In this document: positions 9,244-16,266 of the stretch, one piece after another
Layout: each line of letters opens with the position of its first letter
How positions within the stretch are numbered: position 1 is the stretch's first letter
Notes under the pieces: generated by a model
Seen by the model: the letters and a program-made list of their open reading frames with translations, nothing else
What the model was told of the DNA's origin: nothing
The model's database searches: none
Made by a program: the position numbers and the translations under genes
Origin: Planctomycetia bacterium
Lineage (GTDB): Bacteria > Planctomycetota > Planctomycetia > Pirellulales > S012-138
DNA length: 37,702 bases
Assembly (NCBI GenBank): GCA_016177915.1
Contig: JACOUI010000328.1
Span: forward strand, 1-37,702
Direction: 5' to 3'

Positions 9244-9523
9244 AGCGCCTCATCCGTCATTGCAGCCCGCCCAAAGTGCGAAAGGCGCAACGCAGGGCCG
9301 CTGGACGGCTGCCTCTATCGTAACCGCTTTCGCGGTGTGGGGAAGGCAAAGGCGGGCCGCGGCCTGGGCAGTTGCACGCCCGCGGAGTCAGAAGATGCCA
9401 AACAGCCTGCGCTGGGCGACGTTCGTGCCCCCCGCCTCAGGACGCGTTCTTTTCTGCAATACCGCTTGCATCCTCGGTTGCAGCGCGCCGAAACTATACG
9501 GCAGACCGACGAGGTGAGTGCAA

Positions 9524-10369
9524 ATGTCGAATGAGGCGCCAAAGACGGGCAAACTGACACGGGGCGGGCCGGTCTCCGGAGCCGATGGGGCCGTTTCGTC
9601 GCCCGCCGACGCGACGCTCGACCATTTCCTGGCGGAAGTGCAAGCGCGGACGTCGGCGCGGGTGCTCGTCGGCCGCTGCGGGCCGGCTTATAGGACGCAG
9701 ACGCAGCTTGAGCTGCGGCGCGACCATGCCGCGGCCCTCGATGCCGTGATGGCGGAGTTGGACATCGAGCGCGACTTGGGGGCGAAGTTTTGCGCGCAGC
9801 ACGCGATTTCTGAAGTGCAAACCGAGGCCGCCGGCAAACACGAATTCCTGATGCGGCCCGACCTGGGCCGGCGGCTCTCGCCGCAGTCCAAGGCCCTCGT
9901 CAGTGAGCGCTGCCCGCGCGAAGCCGACCTGCAAATCGTCGTGGGCGACGGGCTGTCGGCCGCGGCGGTGGCCAGGCAAGTGCCGCGGCTCTTGCCGCTT
10001 TTGATCGAGCAGGCGGAAAAACGCGGCCTGGCCGTGGGCAGGCCGCTGGTCGTGCGGCATTGCCGGGTGGGCGTGCTGAACGACGTGGGGGAGCTGCTCG
10101 ATCCGGCCGTGGCCGTGTTCTTGATCGGCGAGCGGCCGGGGCTGGCCACGGCCGAGAGCCTGTCGGCGTACATGGCTTACCGGCCGCGAGCGGGGCACAC
10201 CGACGCAAAGCGGAACCTCATCTCCAACATCCATGAGCGCGGCGTAAGCTGCGAGTCCGCCGCCCTGCGGATCGTGGCGCTCGCCGAGAAGATGATCGCC
10301 CTAAAGCAAAGCGGCGTGGCGGTGAAGGAGGATCTGCCCGAGATCGTGGCAATCGAGCGGCAGGCGTGA
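9524..10369 (+). CDS. eutC: Ethanolamine ammonia-lyase small subunit
   Basis: The 281-residue product is the light subunit of the adenosylcobalamin-dependent lyase that turns ethanolamine into acetaldehyde and ammonia. Family motifs seen: ARVLVGRCGPAYRTQTQLELRRDHAAALDAV in the N-terminal third, LQIVVGDGLSAAAV, RHCRVGVLNDVGELLDP, FLIGERPGLATAESLSAYMAY, and RAGHTDAKRNLISNIHERG near the end. The ATG at 9524 has GAGGTGAG six bases upstream; the GTG two codons earlier lies within that site. The enzyme needs EutB, normally encoded immediately upstream, but the neighbours here are a divergent DUF1501 gene and a GNAT gene, and no eutB is in the window. No eut microcompartment genes are present. The unit may be split from eutB elsewhere in the genome. 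Confidence 0.93.
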   Translation: MSNEAPKTGKLTRGGPVSGADGAVSSPADATLDHFLAEVQARTSARVLVGRCGPAYRTQTQLELRRDHAAALDAVMAELDIERDLGAKFCAQHAISEVQTEAAGKHEFLMRPDLGRRLSPQSKALVSERCPREADLQIVVGDGLSAAAVARQVPRLLPLLIEQAEKRGLAVGRPLVVRHCRVGVLNDVGELLDPAVAVFLIGERPGLATAESLSAYMAYRPRAGHTDAKRNLISNIHERGVSCESAALRIVALAEKMIALKQSGVAVKEDLPEIVAIERQA

Positions 10370-10515
10370 GTCCCCCCGGATGCAACCGGCGGGCTTGAAG
10401 CCGGCAGCGCCGCGCGCTGGAGGGTAGTGTCCGTGGGAGTCGAGAGATGACAAACACCGCCCGGTTGGTTAGCCTTTTTTGAGCTGTGTCCCTCAACCCG
10501 CGGCGAACTTGCTCC

Positions 10516-10986
10516 ATGAACGAACCTATTGCGTGGCGGATTCGAGATGCCCTGCCGGCCGACCTGGACCTGGTCGTCGAGTACAACCTGCGCCTGGCCT
10601 TTGAGTCGGAGTCGAAGGCCCTCGACCGCCAGGCGCTTTTGCGCGGCGTGGCGCGGCTGCTTCAGGATCCCGTCAAGGGGCGGTACTTTCTGGCCTGCGA
10701 TGGCGAGCGCCCGGTCGGGCAGTTGATGCTCACGACCGAGTGGAGCGACTGGCGCGACGGCTGGTTCTGGTGGATCCAGAGCGTCTACGTGGAGAAGGAG
10801 TTTCGCCGACGGGGGGTTTACCGGGCGCTGCACGAGCACGTAATGCGGGAGGCCGCCGGCCGGGGCGACGTCGTCGGCCTGCGGCTCTACGTCGACGAGC
10901 AGAACCACACCGGCCAGGCGACGTATCGGTGCATGGGAATGTCGCCGGCGGGGTATTTTGTGCTGGAGCAGATGGTGCGGACATAG
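10516..10986 (+). CDS. GNAT family N-acetyltransferase
   Basis: A 156-residue single-domain GNAT enzyme that would move an acetyl group from acetyl-CoA to an amine of unknown identity. Seen: an N-terminal IRDALPADLDLVVEYN strand-helix, a central GQLMLTTEWSDW strand, motif A as IQSVYVEKEFRRRGVYRALHEHV with the acetyl-CoA pyrophosphate loop RRRGVY (the canonical last Gly/Ala is replaced), and motif B as LYVDEQNHTGQATYRCMGM. The ATG at 10516 begins the conserved domain; a GTG ten codons earlier is possible but adds unrelated residues. It follows eutC by 146 bases on the same strand and precedes the HAD gene, but co-transcription is not evident. Confidence 0.88.
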   Translation: MNEPIAWRIRDALPADLDLVVEYNLRLAFESESKALDRQALLRGVARLLQDPVKGRYFLACDGERPVGQLMLTTEWSDWRDGWFWWIQSVYVEKEFRRRGVYRALHEHVMREAAGRGDVVGLRLYVDEQNHTGQATYRCMGMSPAGYFVLEQMVRT

Positions 10987-11296
10987 ATCGCGCCGGCGAC
11001 ATTCGGGGCGGCGGTCGGCAGCGGCGACGAAGATGAGCACGAGGAAAAACGACTGCCCATTTTCCAGGCAATCCGATCGCGCTTTCGTCGAACCCGTGTC
11101 CAATGGGTCGTCGTCGAAAGAACTCGCCGCGCAAGTGATTGCGCCCGCCGCTTCGCGCTGCCCGGCTCCTGGCACACGGATTGCACTACGATCTCCCCGT
11201 CCCGATGCCTCGCGCCTCGGCGCGGAAACGGGACGTGGCTGGGGTCGCGTACTCGTGCCCCCAGGCCCGTTTCCACCGTCCCCGAGGGTCCCTCGT
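10987..11296 (+). other. Intergenic region, no gene seen
   Basis: A stretch of 310 bases between the GNAT and HAD genes. The HAD frame is open through it, but the translation (Ser/Arg/Lys-rich, no conserved motif) does not look like protein and the HAD family domain begins only at 11297. No convincing promoter, hairpin terminator or RNA was found. Confidence 0.5.
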
Positions 11297-12166
11297 ATGG
11301 AGCGGAAGGGCAGGGCCGAAACGTTTGGCTTCCTCATCGACATGGACGGCGTCCTCTATCGCGGCAGCGAGCTGATCGCGGGGGCCGACCATTTCATCGC
11401 GCAGCTTCGCTCCCGCGAAATCCCCTTTCTGCTCCTCACCAACAACAGCCAGCGGACGCGCCGCGACGTCGTCGCCAAGCTCGCGCGCATCGGCATCGAC
11501 GTCGAAGACCAGCACATCTTCACGAGCGCCATGGCCACCGCTCGCTTCCTGGCCCAGAAAAAGCCCGGCGGCACGGCCTTCGTCATCGGCGAAGGGGGCC
11601 TCTTGACCGCGCTCCACCAGAACGGCTACGCTGTCGTCGACCACGACCCCGATTTCGTCGTCGTCGGCGAAGGGCGAACGTTCAACCTGGAGCTGGTCGA
11701 GGCGGCCGTGCGGATGGTCCTCTCCGGGGCGAAGCTCGTCGCCACGAACCTCGACCCCAACTGCCCCACCCAACACGGACTTCGCCCCGGCTGCGGCGCG
11801 ATGACGGCCATGCTGGAGATCGCCACGGGCGTGAGGGCCTTCAGCGTCGGCAAGCCCAGCCCGATCATGATGCGCGCCGCCCGCAAGGAGCTGCGCCTGG
11901 CCACGGACGAAACGACGATGATCGGCGACACGATGGAGACCGACATTTTGGGCGGTGTGCAGCTCGGCTTCCATACGGTGCTCGTCTTGAGCGGCGGCAC
12001 GCGCCTGGAGGACCTGCCGCGCTACGCCTACGGCCCGGACCTCGTCGTCCAATCGCTCGACGAGCTGGGCCGCACGCTGGACGAGGCCGGCTGGCAACCG
12101 CCCTGGCTTTCCACCGCCCCCCGCGACCGGGACGACTCGGACTTCCTGGTCGAGCCGGTGACCTGA
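11297..12166 (+). CDS. HAD-superfamily subfamily IIA phosphatase (NagD-like)
   Basis: A 289-residue cytoplasmic phosphatase of the NagD/p-nitrophenylphosphatase group. The four HAD motifs are present: motif I FLIDMDGVLYRG with nucleophile Asp15 and Asp17; motif II FLLLTNNSQRT; motif III lysine in FSVGKPSPIMM; motif IV MIGDTMETDILGG. Between motifs II and III lies the type IIA cap (GLRPGCGAMTAMLEIATG). The substrate cannot be told from sequence; relatives act on nucleotide monophosphates, phosphoglycolate or are housecleaning enzymes. The ATG at 11297 starts two lines of sequence before motif I and has GAGG 9-12 bases upstream; the longer open frame upstream is not conserved in character. The gene converges with the HEAT-like gene, the stops being 17 bases apart. 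Confidence 0.92.
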   Translation: MERKGRAETFGFLIDMDGVLYRGSELIAGADHFIAQLRSREIPFLLLTNNSQRTRRDVVAKLARIGIDVEDQHIFTSAMATARFLAQKKPGGTAFVIGEGGLLTALHQNGYAVVDHDPDFVVVGEGRTFNLELVEAAVRMVLSGAKLVATNLDPNCPTQHGLRPGCGAMTAMLEIATGVRAFSVGKPSPIMMRAARKELRLATDETTMIGDTMETDILGGVQLGFHTVLVLSGGTRLEDLPRYAYGPDLVVQSLDELGRTLDEAGWQPPWLSTAPRDRDDSDFLVEPVT

Positions 12167-12183
12167 CGCAGCGACGCGCCGGC

Positions 12184-13764
12184 TCAGCGGCCGCCGTTGG
12201 GGGCGGGCGCGCGGCGATTCATCGAGTCGACCCACGCATCGCGCAGTTCGCCGACGGCGTCTTCGCACCAGAAGTTAACCTGACGTTTCGCGATCACACG
12301 CTCCAGCGCTCGCAGGCGGATCGCGTTGGGCTTGACGTCGTCGAAGGGCGACATCAAGGCCCCGTGGGCCAGGTCGGCCACGTCGCGGCGTTCGTCGGTC
12401 AGGCCCTTCGTGATCATGAGGTCGATCATCTGGTCCAGGTATTCCTGGCCGTGCTCTTTGAAGTCCTTTCCGATCTGGGCCTTTTTCTCCGGGGTCCAGT
12501 GCTTCGCGGTCGGTCCGGAGGCGACGACGCTCATCGCCTGGATGAGCGAACAAACGGCTTCAAGGCGCACCTGCCACTTCGGATCGTTCAGAGCGTCGCG
12601 GAGGAGGACGATGAGCCGCGGGACGTCGTTCTCCAAGAAGTAGGGAAACGCACGGACCGCGGAATAGCGCGATTTCCAATTCTTGTAATCCAGCCCACGG
12701 GCGACGAGCAATTTGGCGATTTTCTCGGGGGGCAGAATGGGTTGTTTGTCGTCCGGTTTTCCGAACAGCACGTAAACGGCCTGCAGCTCGGCCTCGTCGT
12801 TGGGCGGATTGCGCAAAACGGCGAGCGCGCGCTCAATCCCTTCCTCAACGTCGCCTGCGCCTGGCGGTTGCGGCTGTGCGCCCTGCGCGTTTGCGGGCTG
12901 CTGCGCCGCTTGCTTGGCAAGTAATTCGGCCCACTTGTCCCGAAGGTCTTCGGCCGTGTCGCGCGACTCGCGATGAACTTGCCCTTTCGCCAGCACGCGA
13001 TTGAGGGCGCGAAGTCGCCTGGCGTTGGGCGTTGCCCAGTCATTAGACGGCAACGCCACGATCGCACATTCGGCGACCTCTTGGTGTTCGTCCGTTAGTG
13101 CCTTCGTAACCAAAAGCTCCACGATTTCGTCGAGATACCCGTCGCCGTGCACTCTGACGTGCTCCTTCATGTGCGACGTTTTCTTGCCATCCCATTCCTG
13201 GTGGTCCGGCCCGATCTCCAGCACCCGGATCGCGTGCTCCAGCGAGTACACTGCCTGCTGGCGCACGTTCCGCTGAGGATCGTTCAAAGCATCGCACATT
13301 AGGGGAATGAGAGTGGCAAGATCATCTTCCAACAGGTATTGGAAGGCCCATGCAGCTTCTTGCCTCGATTCCCGATTGCGGTATCGCAGACCGCGCGCCA
13401 CGAGCAATTGCTTGACCCTCTCAGGAGGATCGTATCGGCGAAGCGCGTCGAATTGCCCGAACAGGACAGACACCGCTTCGTACTCCGCACTCTCATCGGG
13501 CGGGTTTCGCCAGACGGGCAGCGCCTGATCGATCGCTTGCTGGACTTCCACGGGGTTCGGCGCTTGCTGCACGAGCATCCAGGCGCGGTTCGGCGCAGGC
13601 GGCGGCAGTTCGCGTTTTGCACGAGCGTCGTCTGCCGTGGAGTAACGGTTAACGAGCACCGCTACGGCACAAGCCACAGGAACCAACCAACGCACGAGCC
13701 GGTGTGCACCGACGTCGGCGCGAGTGATGCTGCGAGGCGGCGTCTGTCCTGATTTTGCGTTCAT
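12184..13764 (-). CDS. Duplicated HEAT-like repeat protein with N-terminal anchor
   Basis: A 526-residue protein made of two homologous halves, about residues 72-286 and 310-520. Shared landmarks include WRNPPDESAEYEAVSVLFG against LRNPPNDEAELQAVYVLFG, LLVARGLRYRN against LLVARGLDYKN, DALNDPQRNVRQQAVYSL against DALNDPKWQVRLEAVCSL, and RLRALNRVLAKGQV against RLRALERVIAKRQV. Each half looks like stacked HEAT-type helices, which usually serve protein binding. A hydrophobic segment at about 24-38 (WLVPVACAVAVLV) after basic residues is an anchor or uncleaved signal. The ATG at 13764 has GAGGGTGA five bases upstream, and 10 bases separate it from the previous stop, so it is the last gene of the 18358-12184 unit. 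Function unknown. Confidence 0.75.
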   Translation of the reverse strand: MNAKSGQTPPRSITRADVGAHRLVRWLVPVACAVAVLVNRYSTADDARAKRELPPPAPNRAWMLVQQAPNPVEVQQAIDQALPVWRNPPDESAEYEAVSVLFGQFDALRRYDPPERVKQLLVARGLRYRNRESRQEAAWAFQYLLEDDLATLIPLMCDALNDPQRNVRQQAVYSLEHAIRVLEIGPDHQEWDGKKTSHMKEHVRVHGDGYLDEIVELLVTKALTDEHQEVAECAIVALPSNDWATPNARRLRALNRVLAKGQVHRESRDTAEDLRDKWAELLAKQAAQQPANAQGAQPQPPGAGDVEEGIERALAVLRNPPNDEAELQAVYVLFGKPDDKQPILPPEKIAKLLVARGLDYKNWKSRYSAVRAFPYFLENDVPRLIVLLRDALNDPKWQVRLEAVCSLIQAMSVVASGPTAKHWTPEKKAQIGKDFKEHGQEYLDQMIDLMITKGLTDERRDVADLAHGALMSPFDDVKPNAIRLRALERVIAKRQVNFWCEDAVGELRDAWVDSMNRRAPAPNGGR

Positions 13765-13774
13765 GGTGTCACCC

Positions 13775-14239
13775 TCAACGACGGCGCCCGGGCGAGTACC
13801 TCTGGAGGCGCATGTAGGCGACGTCGCCTGCGTAGAAGTAAAAGCGGTCGATGGGCCCCGCCGTCGCATTCGGATCGCCCGGAATGAACGCATTCCCGTT
13901 TTCCATCGGAACAAAGTGGGCGTCAGGACTCATGATGTTCACAGTCGGCTCCCAATCCGCGCTGTCTTTGTTGTCGGCGCGATAGTATTTCGTGATCCCG
14001 CCGACGTAGGTTCCGTCGTTCCGCCGCGTGGCTGACTCTCCCCGGTGTCCACTCTTGTCCTTCTTGTTCATCGTGTCCGGTGCGCCTGGCTGCAGGATCT
14101 GGTGGCCGACTTCATGCAGCGCAACCTTGTTGCCAGCCACAACCGCGTCGGCGCCAAAGACTGTGGCGATGTCGGCATCTGCGCGATTGCTTCGCACGCC
14201 CTCCCCGCTCAGTCGATCACCCGCACGTCGCGTGAACAA
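13775..14239 (-). CDS. Putative metalloprotease-like protein with HExxH motif
   Basis: About 154 residues with VALHEVGHQIL, a zinc-metalloprotease HExxH (His42, Glu43, His46 counted from the TTG at 14239). Downstream come GHRGESATRRNDGTYVGGI and FYFYAGDVAYMRLQ, but a third zinc ligand cannot be named with confidence. The sequence before the motif (ADADIATVFGADAVVAGNK) is short for a full protease domain. The start is uncertain: TTG at 14239 lacks a good Shine-Dalgarno, and the gene is in the same frame as the preceding 501-residue gene, separated from it by one TGA codon (14243-14245) and one further codon. It could therefore be the severed C-terminal part of a larger protein. Ten bases separate it from the next gene. 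Confidence 0.6.
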   Translation of the reverse strand: MFTRRAGDRLSGEGVRSNRADADIATVFGADAVVAGNKVALHEVGHQILQPGAPDTMNKKDKSGHRGESATRRNDGTYVGGITKYYRADNKDSADWEPTVNIMSPDAHFVPMENGNAFIPGDPNATAGPIDRFYFYAGDVAYMRLQRYSPGRRR

Positions 14240-14242
14240 TAT

Positions 14243-15748
14243 TCAGCGAGCGTCTTCCGCAAGAGGCTTCCTATCGTCCTTCACTGGGAACGGATCGAGT
14301 TCGACCCACCCCACGATCTGCCGCTCAGGATCGGGCGCAACGACACGGAGCACTTTGTGGCGCGTGTGTTTCAATTCGAGGATGTCGCCGGCGCGGACGG
14401 TGAGCTCGCGCGCCACGAGGTCCGACTCCTCGACTTTGCGGTACGTCAGCCGTCCAGTCTCCAAGGCCGGTAGTTCGATCTTGGCAACCGGCGGCTTCGC
14501 GCCGGCGTCAGCCGGCATGATTTCTTTCACAAGGATCTCGTGCCGCTGCATTTGGCCGGCGCCGCGCAGCGGAATACAGTACGACTCGCGGCCCGGCCGA
14601 ATCGCGGCATATGCCTTAGCATCGGCGACCTTCTTGAATGTCATTTTGCGCTGGTCGTTGGCCAGCGTTTCAACTGTTTGGACGCAATAGAGCGCCGTGT
14701 CGAGGGGACCCAAAAGCGGCACGACGTCGCCGGGCTTGAAGTCCAGATAGTACGTGCGGTAGTCGAAGAAATCCTCCATCGGCAGGCGCAGCAGGTCTTT
14801 CGACGAAAGGCGGTCCAGCGCAAGCTGAACCCGGAGATTCAGCCCTCCTTCTGCGCCGGTCGCGGGATGCTGGCGGTCCAACCACGCACGATGTTGCGCC
14901 GCCATTTCCGTGGGGTCGTTCCTGGGTTTTGACCGCGGCGCGCGCTCCACTGTTAGCTCGTCGGGTTGAGCCTGGAGCTTGGTCTCGAGACGAGGGAAGG
15001 GGTTGAACTCTACCCAGCCGACCACCTGCCGCTTGGCGTCTTGAGGGACCACGCGCAACACTTCGTATGTGGCCTGCCGGTCGGCCGTGCCGAACGTCAC
15101 GTTGTCGCCAGCGGCGACGGTGACCTTGCGCGGCGGCGCCTCGGGAACATTCAACACCCGAACCGGGTGGATCACGAGCGTGGCTGCCGGTTCGCGCGAC
15201 CCGTCGCCGCGCTGCCTGATTTCAGTGACGTCGAAGAACTGCGTGTGGAGTCGCCCGCAGCAGCCGACTGGCACAGCGTAGCCCGCGCGGATTACACGCA
15301 GATCCTCGTCCAGTTCCGCTTCGGGAATTCTCTCAAACTTGTAACTTGCGGCGCTGAAGCGGTAGACGGCACAGCAAGGCGGCCCCAGCATCGCTAGCAC
15401 GTCGCCGGGCTTTGTCTCGTTTGGGAATTGGACAGCAAAGTCCCCGGAGGAGGCGTAGGAAAGGTACTCGCGCGGGGCGCTGCCCCACACCGTCAAGACG
15501 CGATCGGCGATGCTGGCGTCGCGAAACGGGGCCAGCCCGGCGCTATGGATGGGCGATGCCGGTAGCGTCCGCGGCTTCCCCTTTTCTCCCCTCACCATCT
15601 GGAACACATCCGGCGGAAGGAGCTTCTCCACGCGCCGCGGAAAATCGTCGGCCAGCACGCCGGGCAATGTCACGAGCGTCAGTCCCGCGAAGTACAGCAG
15701 GACGCGCCGGCGCAAAACGAAGGGCAAAACACAGCAGAGGTTTGTCAT
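14243..15748 (-). CDS. Secreted protein with internal duplication, unknown function
   Basis: A 501-residue protein with a signal peptide at 1-33 (basic VLRRR, then LLYFAGLTLVTLPGVLA). Two homologous segments are seen, about 95-254 and 329-489. Shared elements are KPGDVLAMLGPPCCAVY against KPGDVVPLLGPLDTALY, a following strand ending in an YAVPVGCCGR / YCIPLRGAGQ type motif, and the closing RQVVGWVEFNPFP against RQIVGWVELDPFP. The VTVAAGDNVTFG / LTVRAGDILELK pairs suggest small beta barrels. The first copy has two Cys-Cys pairs (125-126, 163-164) that the second lacks. No known family was recognised. The ATG at 15748 has AGAGGCGAT upstream and lies 14 bases after the stop of the calpain gene, so it is the second gene of that unit. 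Confidence 0.75.
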   Translation of the reverse strand: MTNLCCVLPFVLRRRVLLYFAGLTLVTLPGVLADDFPRRVEKLLPPDVFQMVRGEKGKPRTLPASPIHSAGLAPFRDASIADRVLTVWGSAPREYLSYASSGDFAVQFPNETKPGDVLAMLGPPCCAVYRFSAASYKFERIPEAELDEDLRVIRAGYAVPVGCCGRLHTQFFDVTEIRQRGDGSREPAATLVIHPVRVLNVPEAPPRKVTVAAGDNVTFGTADRQATYEVLRVVPQDAKRQVVGWVEFNPFPRLETKLQAQPDELTVERAPRSKPRNDPTEMAAQHRAWLDRQHPATGAEGGLNLRVQLALDRLSSKDLLRLPMEDFFDYRTYYLDFKPGDVVPLLGPLDTALYCVQTVETLANDQRKMTFKKVADAKAYAAIRPGRESYCIPLRGAGQMQRHEILVKEIMPADAGAKPPVAKIELPALETGRLTYRKVEESDLVARELTVRAGDILELKHTRHKVLRVVAPDPERQIVGWVELDPFPVKDDRKPLAEDAR

Positions 15749-15762
15749 GTTGCCAATCGCCT

Positions 15763-16266
15763 CTACTTGAGGACCGTAATCCCGGCCGCAGAGTTCTTCA
15801 GATTGTCAAGTGGAATCCACTCGTACTGGCCCCAGGGGTTGTAGACGCGGATGCGTTTGCCTGCGACGTCGACGCTATCGACGACGTAGCCGTGGTCACT
15901 CGCCGCATTCCCCGCCTTCGTTTCGTCCCAAGTCGAAATGACGACCTGGTCCCCATTGTCCAGTGCAGCCTTGATCGCGTCGAAGAGCGCCTGGTCGGTC
16001 GCGTAGTCGCTCGAGTCGTGCCACTCCCAGTCGTTCCCGGTCAGGACGCTCCAGGCGTAAGCCACCGAGTCTCCAGTACCAATGCGGTGATAGCCGCTTG
16101 GCCTTCGTGCAACTTGGCAAACGCCTGCTCCAACACGACGTTCCACACCTCCCATTTGCCGGTAGACGTGTCCCAATCGAACGAAAGGTTGGCCATGTCC
16201 GGACCGCGGTTCAGCAGATCTTCCTTGTCGATGCGGATTTCCTCGAGGTCGCTGAAAGGCTGCCAC
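15763..16266 (-). CDS. Calpain-like protease, C-terminal part after a frame break
   Basis: The part from about 16098 downward (GYHRIGTGDSVAYAWSVLTG, then DHGYVVDSVDVAGKRIRVYNPWGQYEW) is the second half of a C2-family (calpain-type) catalytic domain and supplies its His (DHGY) and Asn (YNPWG). The upstream 55 or so residues of this open frame are shadow sequence; the real N-terminal half is in the other frame (16041-18284). Inserting one base near 16098 joins EQAFAKLHEGQ to SGYHRIGTG and gives a continuous domain. No start codon with a ribosome site was found for independent expression. It is a sequence error or a broken gene. The gene ends with TAG at 15763 and the next gene starts 14 bases later. 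Confidence 0.8.
   Translation of the reverse strand: MAAFQRPRGNPHRQGRSAEPRSGHGQPFVRLGHVYRQMGGVERRVGAGVCQVARRPSGYHRIGTGDSVAYAWSVLTGNDWEWHDSSDYATDQALFDAIKAALDNGDQVVISTWDETKAGNAASDHGYVVDSVDVAGKRIRVYNPWGQYEWIPLDNLKNSAAGITVLK

Noticed and set aside
10370-10515. Terminator after eutC ending in TTTTTT near 10476-10481
   Set aside because: The bases before the T run do not form a convincing stem.
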